Assembly (NCBI GenBank): GCA_030636465.1
Contig: DAOVWW010000075.1
Coordinates: forward strand, 1-6,849
Source: Gammaproteobacteria bacterium
GTDB taxonomy: Bacteria > Pseudomonadota > Gammaproteobacteria > BMS3Bbin11
Direction: 5' to 3'
Length of the DNA stretch: 6,849 nt
This document shows positions 1 to 6,431 of this stretch, one piece after another. The notes under the pieces are model-generated. The model searched no databases. It was not told the origin of the DNA and saw nothing but the letters and a program-made list of their open reading frames with translations. How positions within the stretch are numbered: position 1 is the stretch's first letter; each line of letters opens with the position of its first letter. Made by a program: the position numbers and the translations under genes.

Positions 1-19
1 AACGGCATTCTCCACCGCC

Positions 20-1828
20 ATGGAACAGGCTCTCGAGATACTCCGCAGTACCTTTGGTTATGACGACTTCCGTTATAATCAGAAAGAGATAATACAAACC
101 CTGCTAAATGGCGGGGACGCTTTGGCTTTAATGCCTACTGGAGGCGGGAAATCTCTTTGTTATCAGATACCTGCTATCTGCAGGCCGGGCACTGGCATTA
201 TCATTTCCCCTTTGATTGCTCTGATGCAGGATCAGGTTGATGCCCTGAAACAGTTAGGCATATCCAGCGCTTTTATTAATTCCACACTAGACCGGGATAG
301 CCAGAGAGAGATTGAAAGGGCGCTGTTGAATGATGAACTCGACCTTTTGTACATTGCTCCTGAACGTTTACTGAATAATTACACTTTAGATCTTCTTAGC
401 CGTTGCCAGATTGCTCTTTTCGCCATTGATGAAGCCCATTGTGTCTCACAATGGGGGCATGATTTCCGTCCAGAGTATCAGCGCCTGTCGATTCTGCATC
501 AGCGCTTTAGTGAAGTGCCGCGTATAGCCCTTACCGCCACTGCTGATGAAGCGACACGAAATGAAATAAAAAGTCAGCTGGACCTGCATCAGGCCAGCAC
601 TTACATCAGTAGTTTTGACCGCAAAAATATTCGCTATCAGATTGTCGATGGACAAAATGGCCGTGACCAATTGTGGCGATTTCTTGATAAGGAGCACCCG
701 CACGATGCGGGTATTGTTTATTGCCTGTCACGCAAAAAGGTGGAAAAAACGGCCGAATGGCTGACGATGAAGGGGCGTATTGCACTGCCATATCATGCCG
801 GGCTCAGTGATAGCCTGCGGCAGCATCATCAGCAAAGGTTTCTGCGTGAGGAAGAGGTTATTATCGTCGCAACCATTGCATTTGGCATGGGCATCGATAA
901 ACCCGATGTGCGCTTTGTGGCCCACCTGAGCCTGCCTAAAAGTATCGAAGCGTATTATCAGGAGACCGGCCGTGCAGGTAGAGATGGTTTGCCGGCAAAC
1001 ACCTGGATGAACTATGGGCTTCAAGATGTCATTTTATTGAAGCAGATGATGACGTCCAGTGATGCGGCTGAAAACTACAAACGTGTTTCCATACACAAAC
1101 TGGAAGCCATGCTGGGGCTTTGTGAATCCGGCTTATGTCGGCGCCAGACTCTCTTATCCTATTTTGGTGAGAATTTAGATGAACCCTGCGGTAACTGTGA
1201 TAATTGTCTTGACCCTCCTGAACTGTGGGATGCCAGCGAGGCAGCACGTAAAGCTCTTTCATGCGTTTATCGCTGTGGTCAGCGCTTCGGGGTTAACTAC
1301 CTGATTGATGTTTTGCGGGGTAAGCAGGATGACCGTATCGAGGGAAATAGACATGATCAGTTATCTACTTTCGGTATTGGTGCCGATGATAGTGTTGCGC
1401 ATTGGCGCACCCTGTATCGTCAATTGATCGCCCTGGGGTATCTGGAAGTGGATCACGAGGGTTACGGTGCTTTGCATTTAACTGAGAAATGTCGGCCGTT
1501 ACTGCGTAGCGAATCTGTGCTGGAGTTGCGGCGCCAGCGTATTCCTGAAAAAAGCAGCAAAAACAGGCAACGGCGTGAGCCCACAGAGGTGCTGGATGAT
1601 GATAAGCCGCTCTACAATGAATTACGTTTGATGCGCAAACAACTGGCACATAGCCAGGGAGTGCCCCCTTATGTGATTTTTCATGATGCCACGCTGGCAG
1701 CCATATCGCAGCTGCGGCCGGCCAATACGGATTCATTACTTGATGTTCCTGGCATTGGGCAACATAAACTGGATCATTATGGCGACAAGGTGATAGAAGT
1801 AGTGCGTGCCCATATACTGTCTGTGTAA
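20..1828 (+). CDS. recQ: ATP-dependent DNA helicase RecQ
   Basis: This is a superfamily 2 3'-to-5' DNA helicase that acts in recombination and in repair of stalled replication forks. It is 602 residues long, close to the roughly 610 of E. coli RecQ. Motifs appear in the family order: motif 0 with Q21; Walker A GGGKS at 41-45; DEAH at 137-140, followed by the RecQ aromatic-rich loop SQWGHDFRPEY; TATAD at 172-176; motif V (VATIAFGMGIDKP) around 283-295; and motif VI QETGRAGR at 314-321. The zinc-binding cysteines C373, C390, C393 and C396 are all present. A winged-helix RQC region spans about 405-505, and an HRDC domain covers about 529-602, after a basic linker (KSSKNRQRR). Nothing appears broken. 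The start is uncertain: no Shine-Dalgarno precedes the ATG, the frame is open to the left edge, and the N-terminus is about 9 residues shorter than in E. coli, so the true start may lie upstream. The flippase gene follows after 6 bases. Confidence 0.96.
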   Translation: MEQALEILRSTFGYDDFRYNQKEIIQTLLNGGDALALMPTGGGKSLCYQIPAICRPGTGIIISPLIALMQDQVDALKQLGISSAFINSTLDRDSQREIERALLNDELDLLYIAPERLLNNYTLDLLSRCQIALFAIDEAHCVSQWGHDFRPEYQRLSILHQRFSEVPRIALTATADEATRNEIKSQLDLHQASTYISSFDRKNIRYQIVDGQNGRDQLWRFLDKEHPHDAGIVYCLSRKKVEKTAEWLTMKGRIALPYHAGLSDSLRQHHQQRFLREEEVIIVATIAFGMGIDKPDVRFVAHLSLPKSIEAYYQETGRAGRDGLPANTWMNYGLQDVILLKQMMTSSDAAENYKRVSIHKLEAMLGLCESGLCRRQTLLSYFGENLDEPCGNCDNCLDPPELWDASEAARKALSCVYRCGQRFGVNYLIDVLRGKQDDRIEGNRHDQLSTFGIGADDSVAHWRTLYRQLIALGYLEVDHEGYGALHLTEKCRPLLRSESVLELRRQRIPEKSSKNRQRREPTEVLDDDKPLYNELRLMRKQLAHSQGVPPYVIFHDATLAAISQLRPANTDSLLDVPGIGQHKLDHYGDKVIEVVRAHILSV

Positions 1829-1834
1829 ATCAAT

Positions 1835-3202
1835 ATGAAATCTGTCAGTCAACGCCTGCTCAGAGGCGGAATAATTGCAGTGATCGGTAAAAGCGCTATT
1901 GCTATAGGCGTAGTACTGGTCAACGTCCTGATTGCCCGATTGCTGACACCTGCAGAAACAGGCATATTTCTACTTGCACTCAGCATGGTTACCGTTGCCG
2001 CAGTGGTGGCAGATTTTGGTTTTGGCAAAACGTTACTGCGTGTAATCCCTGACGCGGTGATTAGCGGTGATCATCCCCGGGCTATTACACATATCAGGCA
2101 GGTATTCATCGCTGTTTCCCTGACAATTCTATGCACGGCTTTGATACTGGTTAGCCCGGCTGGTACCTGGCTAGCAGCGAGCTTATCTCATGGGACTATA
2201 CTTGGAGAATTGATGCCGCTGGTAGCGCTATGGCTGGTTGTAACTGTAATCATGAGTTTACTGGCAGAAACCTGTCGGGGTTTTCATCATATCTCAGCAG
2301 CAATATTTTATGGAGGCGCGTTGACAGGACTGGGCAATATCCTGATAGTTTCATCAGTACTTGCAGTGGTCTGGTTTACCTCTGCGGCAATTAGCCTTAG
2401 GCAAATACTTGTTTTATTCATTTTAGCCGGGCTCTTGCTGTCCCTGATGGCAATATTAAAGCTTCGCAAGCGACTACAATCAAGTCAGAAAGAAGAAAAC
2501 CGCGGATCGATTAAGCAATTGTTCAAGATGGCATGGCCTTTCTGGGTATCAAGCATGGCGCTGATCTTAATGACCCATGCAGAGATATGGATGTTAGGCT
2601 ATTTAAGGCCGCCTGAGGAAGTTGCAGCCTTTGGCCTGGTAGCCAGGCTGGCTTTGCTGGTGAGCTTCCCCCTGGTCATTGTAAACAGTGTGCTGCCGCC
2701 ATTGATATCTGAGCTATACGCGAATGATGATATAAACAAGATGGAACGTATGTTGCGTGGGGCTGCAGGCTTAACAACATTATTATCCCTGCTTGTTTTT
2801 CTTCTACTATTAGCTCTTGGTGACTGGTTACCACAGTTCCTGTTTGGCGATGTTTTTGCCGGCAACTGGAATATCATGATGATATTGGCCGGTGGATGGT
2901 TATTTCATGTCTGGGCGGGCTCTGGCGGTTTTGTATTGAATATGACCGATAACCAGAAAAGTGCGATGATGATAAATATATTTGTCGGCGGTATCACACT
3001 AATAGGTGCTTACTTATTAACAGACAGCTATGGTGGTTTGGGCATGGCAATAGCATCATCTTCAGGTATTGTACTGGTCAACATTCTTATGCTGCTGGTG
3101 ATTAAATCTAAACTTGATATACGTATCTATGCAGGGATATCTGGTCTGAAAGATGTGAAGAACGAACTGACTAAGCGCCTGCAAGGCTCACAGCAGAATT
3201 AA
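1835..3202 (+). CDS. Wzx-like polysaccharide flippase (MATE/MVF superfamily)
   Basis: This is a predicted inner-membrane transporter of the polysaccharide biosynthesis family, whose members flip undecaprenyl-diphosphate-linked oligosaccharides to the periplasmic face. It has 455 residues and about 12 hydrophobic segments: roughly 12-34, 43-61, 88-108, 124-145, 157-180, 188-209, 233-254, 264-292, 312-330, 346-368, 378-395 and 402-424. A charged loop (about 210-230, RKRLQSSQKEENR) divides the two halves, as is usual in this fold. The N-terminal pattern, with a small-residue-rich first helix, then LIARLLTPAETGIF, then DFGFG at 60-64, is typical of Wzx-type proteins. The start lies 6 bases after the recQ stop with no obvious Shine-Dalgarno, so translation probably depends on ribosomes finishing recQ. 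The adjacent sulfotransferase, glycosyltransferase and methyltransferases support a glycan export role. The substrate cannot be read from sequence, and a lipid-linked modification donor is an alternative cargo. Confidence 0.85.
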   Translation: MKSVSQRLLRGGIIAVIGKSAIAIGVVLVNVLIARLLTPAETGIFLLALSMVTVAAVVADFGFGKTLLRVIPDAVISGDHPRAITHIRQVFIAVSLTILCTALILVSPAGTWLAASLSHGTILGELMPLVALWLVVTVIMSLLAETCRGFHHISAAIFYGGALTGLGNILIVSSVLAVVWFTSAAISLRQILVLFILAGLLLSLMAILKLRKRLQSSQKEENRGSIKQLFKMAWPFWVSSMALILMTHAEIWMLGYLRPPEEVAAFGLVARLALLVSFPLVIVNSVLPPLISELYANDDINKMERMLRGAAGLTTLLSLLVFLLLLALGDWLPQFLFGDVFAGNWNIMMILAGGWLFHVWAGSGGFVLNMTDNQKSAMMINIFVGGITLIGAYLLTDSYGGLGMAIASSSGIVLVNILMLLVIKSKLDIRIYAGISGLKDVKNELTKRLQGSQQN

Positions 3203-3213
3203 GGGTGCCTTGA

Positions 3214-3951
3214 ATGACTAAAAGCATTGTAAGGTGGCTCAGAAACAGGCGCTTCCGCCTGCGGCAATTTACCGCGCGTTACCCCTGGATGTTTTTTAGT
3301 CTTTACCAGTTAAGTCCGCACAATAGAAAGCTGATGGTGACCAAAAAAACGAAGATAACCATTGAAGGCTACCCGCGTTCGGCCAATACTTATGCAGTGT
3401 ATGCTTTTAAACATGTAAACGAACTGCAATGGCATGAGGTGGGCCATCATTTGCATGTACAGGCGCAGGTTCTTCGCTCTATCAAATATAAAATTCCAGT
3501 GATTCTATTAATCCGGCATCCATTAGGGGCCGTCCGTTCACTGGTAGTCAGACATGATTTCATACCCGTTAGTGAAGCACTTGAAGATTACATCCGTTTT
3601 TATAAAGATCTGTATCATTTGAGGGAAGGGTTTGTTGTTGCAAACTTCGAAGATGTAATTGATCGTTTTGGTGAAGTTACACAGCGGCTTAACAATCATT
3701 TTTCAAGCAGTTTTAATATCTTCCCGGATCAGGATGATCAGGCAAAAGCAGCAGTATTTAGTGAAATTGACAGGCGCAATATACATCTGGATGAAGGCAA
3801 AGTGACTCACCTGTACCGGCCTGATAAAGATAAAGAAAACTTGAAGAATGCAGTTGATTTACAGGAGAATAGCGATCTCTATCAACAGGCAGTTAATATT
3901 TATGAAAAATACTCTGTTATTGCTAAAGAAAACTACAAGATAAAACCATGA
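3214..3951 (+). CDS. Sulfotransferase-like protein (PAPS-dependent type)
   Basis: This is a 245-residue soluble protein with the two cofactor signatures of PAPS-dependent sulfotransferases. The 5'-phosphosulfate loop is YPRSANTY at 53-60, following a beta strand (KITIEG). The 3'-phosphate motif begins RHPLGAVRS at 101-109, preceded by the strand IPVILLI; its Arg101 and Ser109 keep the eight-residue offset of the classical motif. Histidines at 78, 79 and 81 (GHHLHV) are candidates for the catalytic base. The C-terminal half is charged and mostly helical in appearance. The N-terminus is strongly basic (RWLRNRRFRLR) with no signal peptide, so the protein is probably cytoplasmic, perhaps touching the membrane. 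An AAGGG at 3201-3205, overlapping the flippase stop, is a plausible ribosome binding site 8 bases before the ATG. Given its neighbours, the likely acceptor is a sugar in a lipid-linked or nascent glycan (inference). It could instead be a P-loop relative that does not transfer sulfate. The gene overlaps the next one by 4 bases. Confidence 0.72.
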   Translation: MTKSIVRWLRNRRFRLRQFTARYPWMFFSLYQLSPHNRKLMVTKKTKITIEGYPRSANTYAVYAFKHVNELQWHEVGHHLHVQAQVLRSIKYKIPVILLIRHPLGAVRSLVVRHDFIPVSEALEDYIRFYKDLYHLREGFVVANFEDVIDRFGEVTQRLNNHFSSSFNIFPDQDDQAKAAVFSEIDRRNIHLDEGKVTHLYRPDKDKENLKNAVDLQENSDLYQQAVNIYEKYSVIAKENYKIKP

Positions 3952-4754
3952 CAAGAAAGATACATGAATTCGACAATGGTGTGCGTGTTTATGACGACCA
4001 CCTGATGCCCGCTCAGAGGCAGCGTTACAGAATTAGAAACGTTCATGAAGCCGATGAAGAAGACCTGTTTATAAAGATCATAACTTCGCTGCCGAGCGAT
4101 GGTGTTTTTGTCAATATTGGTACGGCCATTGGTTACTATGCCATTCTGGCTAAAAAACTGTCACCACAGTTGCATGTGCATGCGGTTGAACCGCTGGAAT
4201 CTTTTCGTGATTTCTTTGCTGAAAATATACTGCTCAACGATTTATCTGAAAGTGATTTTGTCATTCATCCTTCTGCTGTGGGGGCAATGAATGGTCGTGT
4301 CAGTTTTTTGCAGAAAGGTTATGAAAGTCAGTTGCTGGTAAGTAAAAAGGGGCAGGGCTTAAGCAATGTCCTTGCTATGAAGTTAAAAAATATTATTAAG
4401 ACAACTTTAGGGACCTTCGGAGTTAAACGGTACGCGGCAGGCTCGGGTACTAAATCAGAAATTGATACGGTTACGATGGCAACATTAATGCAGCAGGTGG
4501 GCAGGGTAGTTGATGTGATGTCGATGGATGTGCAGGGCCTGGAGTCGGATATATTAAGCGGCGGGGCGGCAGTGATGGAGCGCGGCGATGTTAAGACATT
4601 TATTATAGGCACTCATGGCAGGGTTATCCATCAGCAATGTATTAGTATGCTGACGAATAAAGATTATAGTATTGAATACGAAGAAGAGAACACGCAGCAG
4701 CAACCGGATGGGATCATCGTCGCAAGCAAGGGTGTTCGCAGGCTTAGCGCGTAG
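3948..4754 (+). CDS. FkbM-family SAM-dependent methyltransferase (first copy)
   Basis: This is a predicted SAM-dependent O-methyltransferase of the FkbM family, whose members often methylate sugar hydroxyls in polysaccharide loci. It has 268 residues. The SAM-binding region is FVNIGTAIGYYAI at 54-66, followed by the acidic strand end HAVEP at 78-82. The second family hallmark, SMDVQGLESDIL, is at 192-203 and corresponds to the usual KIDVEGxE. Two features are unusual. The glycine-rich motif reads NIG where family members normally have D-V-G. A central insert at about 135-172 (KGQGLSN through the lysine-rich KLKNIIKTTLGTFGVK to GSGTKS) separates the Rossmann half from the second motif. The start codon overlaps the sulfotransferase stop as ATGA, which indicates translational coupling; no strong Shine-Dalgarno is visible. 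The substrate is unknown; a sugar residue of the glycan built by this block is the natural guess. It shares only the family motifs with the second copy at 5538-6329, so it is not a recent duplicate. Confidence 0.82.
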   Translation: MTRKIHEFDNGVRVYDDHLMPAQRQRYRIRNVHEADEEDLFIKIITSLPSDGVFVNIGTAIGYYAILAKKLSPQLHVHAVEPLESFRDFFAENILLNDLSESDFVIHPSAVGAMNGRVSFLQKGYESQLLVSKKGQGLSNVLAMKLKNIIKTTLGTFGVKRYAAGSGTKSEIDTVTMATLMQQVGRVVDVMSMDVQGLESDILSGGAAVMERGDVKTFIIGTHGRVIHQQCISMLTNKDYSIEYEEENTQQQPDGIIVASKGVRRLSA

Positions 4755-4764
4755 TGTAGTACTA

Positions 4765-5541
4765 ATGAAAATTACAATCATTACTGTTGTTTATAATGCT
4801 GTTGATACCATAGAAGATACCATTCAATCTGTGCTTCAACAGGATTTTCAGGATATAGAGCACATTGTCATTGATGGCGCATCACACGATGGCACCATGG
4901 ATATAATCAATCGCTACAGGAAGCAGCTGGCGGTGGTTGTATCAGAGCCTGATAAAGGTATCTATGATGCAATGAATAAAGGGCTGGCGTTGGCCAAAGG
5001 TGAAATTGTCGGGACCTTAAATTCTGATGACTGGTATGCAAATAATGAAGTGATAAGTCGTGTTGCCCAGACATTTATCGATAATAAGCAGCTTGATGCA
5101 GTCTATGGTGATATTGTTTTTGTAAGCAGGGAAGCGCCGCACAAGCTGGTTCGGTACTGGCAATCACAGCCATACCAGAAAGGCTTATTTGAGAAAGGCT
5201 GGATGCCACCTCATCCTACATTTTTTGTAAAGAAAGATTGTTACTCTAATTTTGGTGATTTCGATCTGGATATGAAGATCCAGTCTGATTTTGATCTGAC
5301 TATGCGGTTTATGGTGGTGAATAAAATTAAAACTCAGTACCTTCCTGGAGTGATGGTGAAAATGCGTATGGGTGGGGTAACTAACAATCGTATAAGTAAC
5401 GTCATTAAAGGTAATTATGAAGCCTATAAGGCCTGTAAAAAAAATGGTTTATCCGTGACACCTTTGTTTATGGTGAAAAAAGTTCTATCACGAGTTCCCC
5501 AGTTTTTTCGTAAACCTGAGAAGCTTCTGGACCTTAAATGA
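4765..5541 (+). CDS. Family 2 glycosyltransferase (WfgS/WcaE-like)
   Basis: This is a predicted inverting GT-A glycosyltransferase that transfers a sugar from a nucleotide donor to a lipid-linked or glycan acceptor at the cytoplasmic face. It has 258 residues. Motifs in order are ITVVYNA at 6-12, DGASHDGT at 37-44, SEPDKGIYDAMNKGL at 60-74, the metal-binding NSDDWY at 86-91, MPPHPTFF at 147-154, and SDFDL at 174-178, near the usual catalytic acid. This pattern is characteristic of WfgS/WcaE-type enzymes from O-antigen and colanic acid loci. The donor sugar cannot be inferred. The frame is open further upstream, to an ATG at 4672, but the extra 31 residues would lie within the preceding methyltransferase gene, are low-complexity, and do not belong to the fold. 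The ATG at 4765 begins exactly at the first beta strand (MKITIITVVYN), so it was chosen. It lies 10 bases after the preceding stop without a clear Shine-Dalgarno, which suggests coupled translation. Confidence 0.92.
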   Translation: MKITIITVVYNAVDTIEDTIQSVLQQDFQDIEHIVIDGASHDGTMDIINRYRKQLAVVVSEPDKGIYDAMNKGLALAKGEIVGTLNSDDWYANNEVISRVAQTFIDNKQLDAVYGDIVFVSREAPHKLVRYWQSQPYQKGLFEKGWMPPHPTFFVKKDCYSNFGDFDLDMKIQSDFDLTMRFMVVNKIKTQYLPGVMVKMRMGGVTNNRISNVIKGNYEAYKACKKNGLSVTPLFMVKKVLSRVPQFFRKPEKLLDLK

Positions 5542-6329
5542 AATCAACTTTAAAGTCATTTTTCAAAAAGTCATTGGATGCACTTGGCCTGGAGCTGCGC
5601 AGAACAAGACCTGCATTAGGGTCATTCCCTGGCGATGCATATAACGCACAAAAAGAATTTATGGACCGCCTGGCTGTTACGGAACCCATGATATTTGATG
5701 TCGGCGCGCACAAAGGTGAAACGGTTAAACGCTACAAAGATTTGTTCCCTGATTCCAGTATCTATTGTTTTGAACCTTTTCCGGCCAATGCAAAAATTCT
5801 TCAGTCAAAGTACTCAGCAGATCCGTCAATTCATGCATTTGAAAAAGCAGTTTCAGACAAAGTGGGGAGTCGTACATTTCACATAAATGAAAACGATGCC
5901 ACTAATTCTTTATTACCACGAACAAAATCAGGTCGTCGTTATTTCAGTAAAGCCGCTGCTGAAAAAACAATACAAGATGTTGAGACTACAACTATTGATG
6001 AGGTAGTAAAACTTAATAGTATTAACAATATTGATATCCTTAAGTTTGATATTCAGGGAGGGGAGCTGATGGCATTGCAGGGGGCAAATGACTCCCTGCA
6101 GCAGCAAAAGATTTCTATCATTTATACAGAAGCCCTGTTCGTCCCTCACTACGAGAGTAACCCTCTATTGCGTGAGTTGTGGAATCACCTGGAGCAATAT
6201 GATTACACACTATTTGATATTTACGATATGTACAGGGCGACAAATGGGCAATTGCGCTTTGCTGATGCAATTTTTATCAGCAAAGAGACTCGTAGCAAGG
6301 TGCTGGATTCCTATAATGAAGAACCTTGA
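5538..6329 (+). CDS. FkbM-family SAM-dependent methyltransferase (second copy)
   Basis: This is a predicted SAM-dependent methyltransferase of the FkbM family with 263 residues. It has the orthodox SAM motif IFDVGAHKGET at 52-62, the acidic strand end CFEPFP at 77-82, the AVSDKVGSRTFH segment at 104-115, the LLPRT segment around 125-129, and the family hallmark LKFDIQGGELMALQGA at 168-183. The C-terminal FADAIFIS at 241-248 matches the usual terminal strand. The N-terminus (STLKSFFKKSLDALGLELRR) looks like a basic amphipathic helix and might associate with the membrane. The ATG overlaps the glycosyltransferase stop as ATGA, so the two are almost certainly translated in series. It keeps the canonical Asp in the glycine-rich loop, unlike the copy at 3948-4754, and the two differ widely outside the motifs, so they probably methylate different positions or sugars (inference). 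It is the last gene of the glycan block. Confidence 0.9.
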   Translation: MKSTLKSFFKKSLDALGLELRRTRPALGSFPGDAYNAQKEFMDRLAVTEPMIFDVGAHKGETVKRYKDLFPDSSIYCFEPFPANAKILQSKYSADPSIHAFEKAVSDKVGSRTFHINENDATNSLLPRTKSGRRYFSKAAAEKTIQDVETTTIDEVVKLNSINNIDILKFDIQGGELMALQGANDSLQQQKISIIYTEALFVPHYESNPLLRELWNHLEQYDYTLFDIYDMYRATNGQLRFADAIFISKETRSKVLDSYNEEP

Positions 6330-6346
6330 GGGCACCTTTATTTATT
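6297..6346 (+). terminator. Weak candidate terminator at the end of the glycan block
   Basis: A 7-base perfect inverted repeat pairs AAGGTGC (6297-6303) with GCACCTT (6332-6338). The right arm is followed by TATTTATT. The loop is long (28 bases) and holds the stop codon of the last methyltransferase gene. A competing arm, CCTTG at 6324-6328, can pair with CAAGG at 6296-6300. The stem is short for an intrinsic terminator and the T tract is interrupted, so this may only attenuate transcription. Confidence 0.25.
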
Positions 6347-6377
6347 CAGGTATTACTGTTTTGTAGTATGCTAGCAT
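6341..6377 (+). promoter_or_regulatory. Candidate rsd promoter with overlapping 10-base palindrome
   Basis: The gap between the glycan block and rsd contains a perfect palindrome, ATGCTAGCAT, at 6368-6377. It overlaps possible -10 hexamers TAGTAT (6364-6369) and TATGCT (6367-6372). The best -35 for the first is only TTTATT (6341-6346), with a 17-base spacer. The elements are weak, and the location is the main support: rsd homologues usually have their own promoter, and this is the only noncoding stretch over 20 bases between genes here. The palindrome could be an operator or chance. Confidence 0.25.
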
Positions 6378-6418
6378 TGTGTTGGCCTTCTCAGGCTGGA
6401 TGCAGGTGAGCTGAATAC

Positions 6419-6424
6419 AGGTGA
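6419..6424 (+). promoter_or_regulatory. Ribosome binding site of rsd
   Basis: AGGTGA lies 7 bases before the ATG at 6432. It is the best Shine-Dalgarno in the window and fixes the rsd start. The same heptamer, CAGGTGA, occurs 15 bases upstream at 6403-6409. Between and around the copies are a four-codon frame (ATG 6400, stop ending 6414) and a start-stop pair, ATGTAA, at 6425-6430. Confidence 0.7.
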
Positions 6425-6431
6425 ATGTAAA

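Noticed and set aside
696..712. Perfect hairpin ACCCGCA CGA TGCGGGT in recQ
   Set aside because: It lies inside a conserved coding region before motif IV and has no T tract, so there is nothing to suggest function beyond chance in a GC-rich stretch.
1365..1736. A 123-codon minus-strand open frame within recQ
   Set aside because: It is antisense to the RQC/HRDC region of recQ and its translation shows no recognisable domain, only a cysteine-, histidine- and tryptophan-rich composition typical of a shadow frame.
20..1828. A phage-defence role for the helicase
   Set aside because: The protein is an orthodox full-length RecQ with all helicase motifs, zinc site, winged helix and HRDC domain, and no nuclease, TIR or other effector gene accompanies it.
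4672..4764. An earlier in-frame ATG that would extend the glycosyltransferase by 31 residues into the first FkbM gene
   Set aside because: The extra residues lie over coding sequence of the preceding gene, are basic and low-complexity, and fall before the first beta strand of the GT-A fold. The ATG at 4765 fits the family start.
6076..6100. Hairpin TGCAGGG with CCCTGCA in the second FkbM gene
   Set aside because: It is a stable stem but lies in the coding sequence just after the family motif with no following T run, so it is not a terminator. Codon choice explains it adequately.
3948..6329. The two FkbM genes as a tandem duplication
   Set aside because: Outside the SAM and DxQG motifs the two proteins show little similarity by eye, and they differ in motif I and in the central insert, so a recent duplication is not supported.
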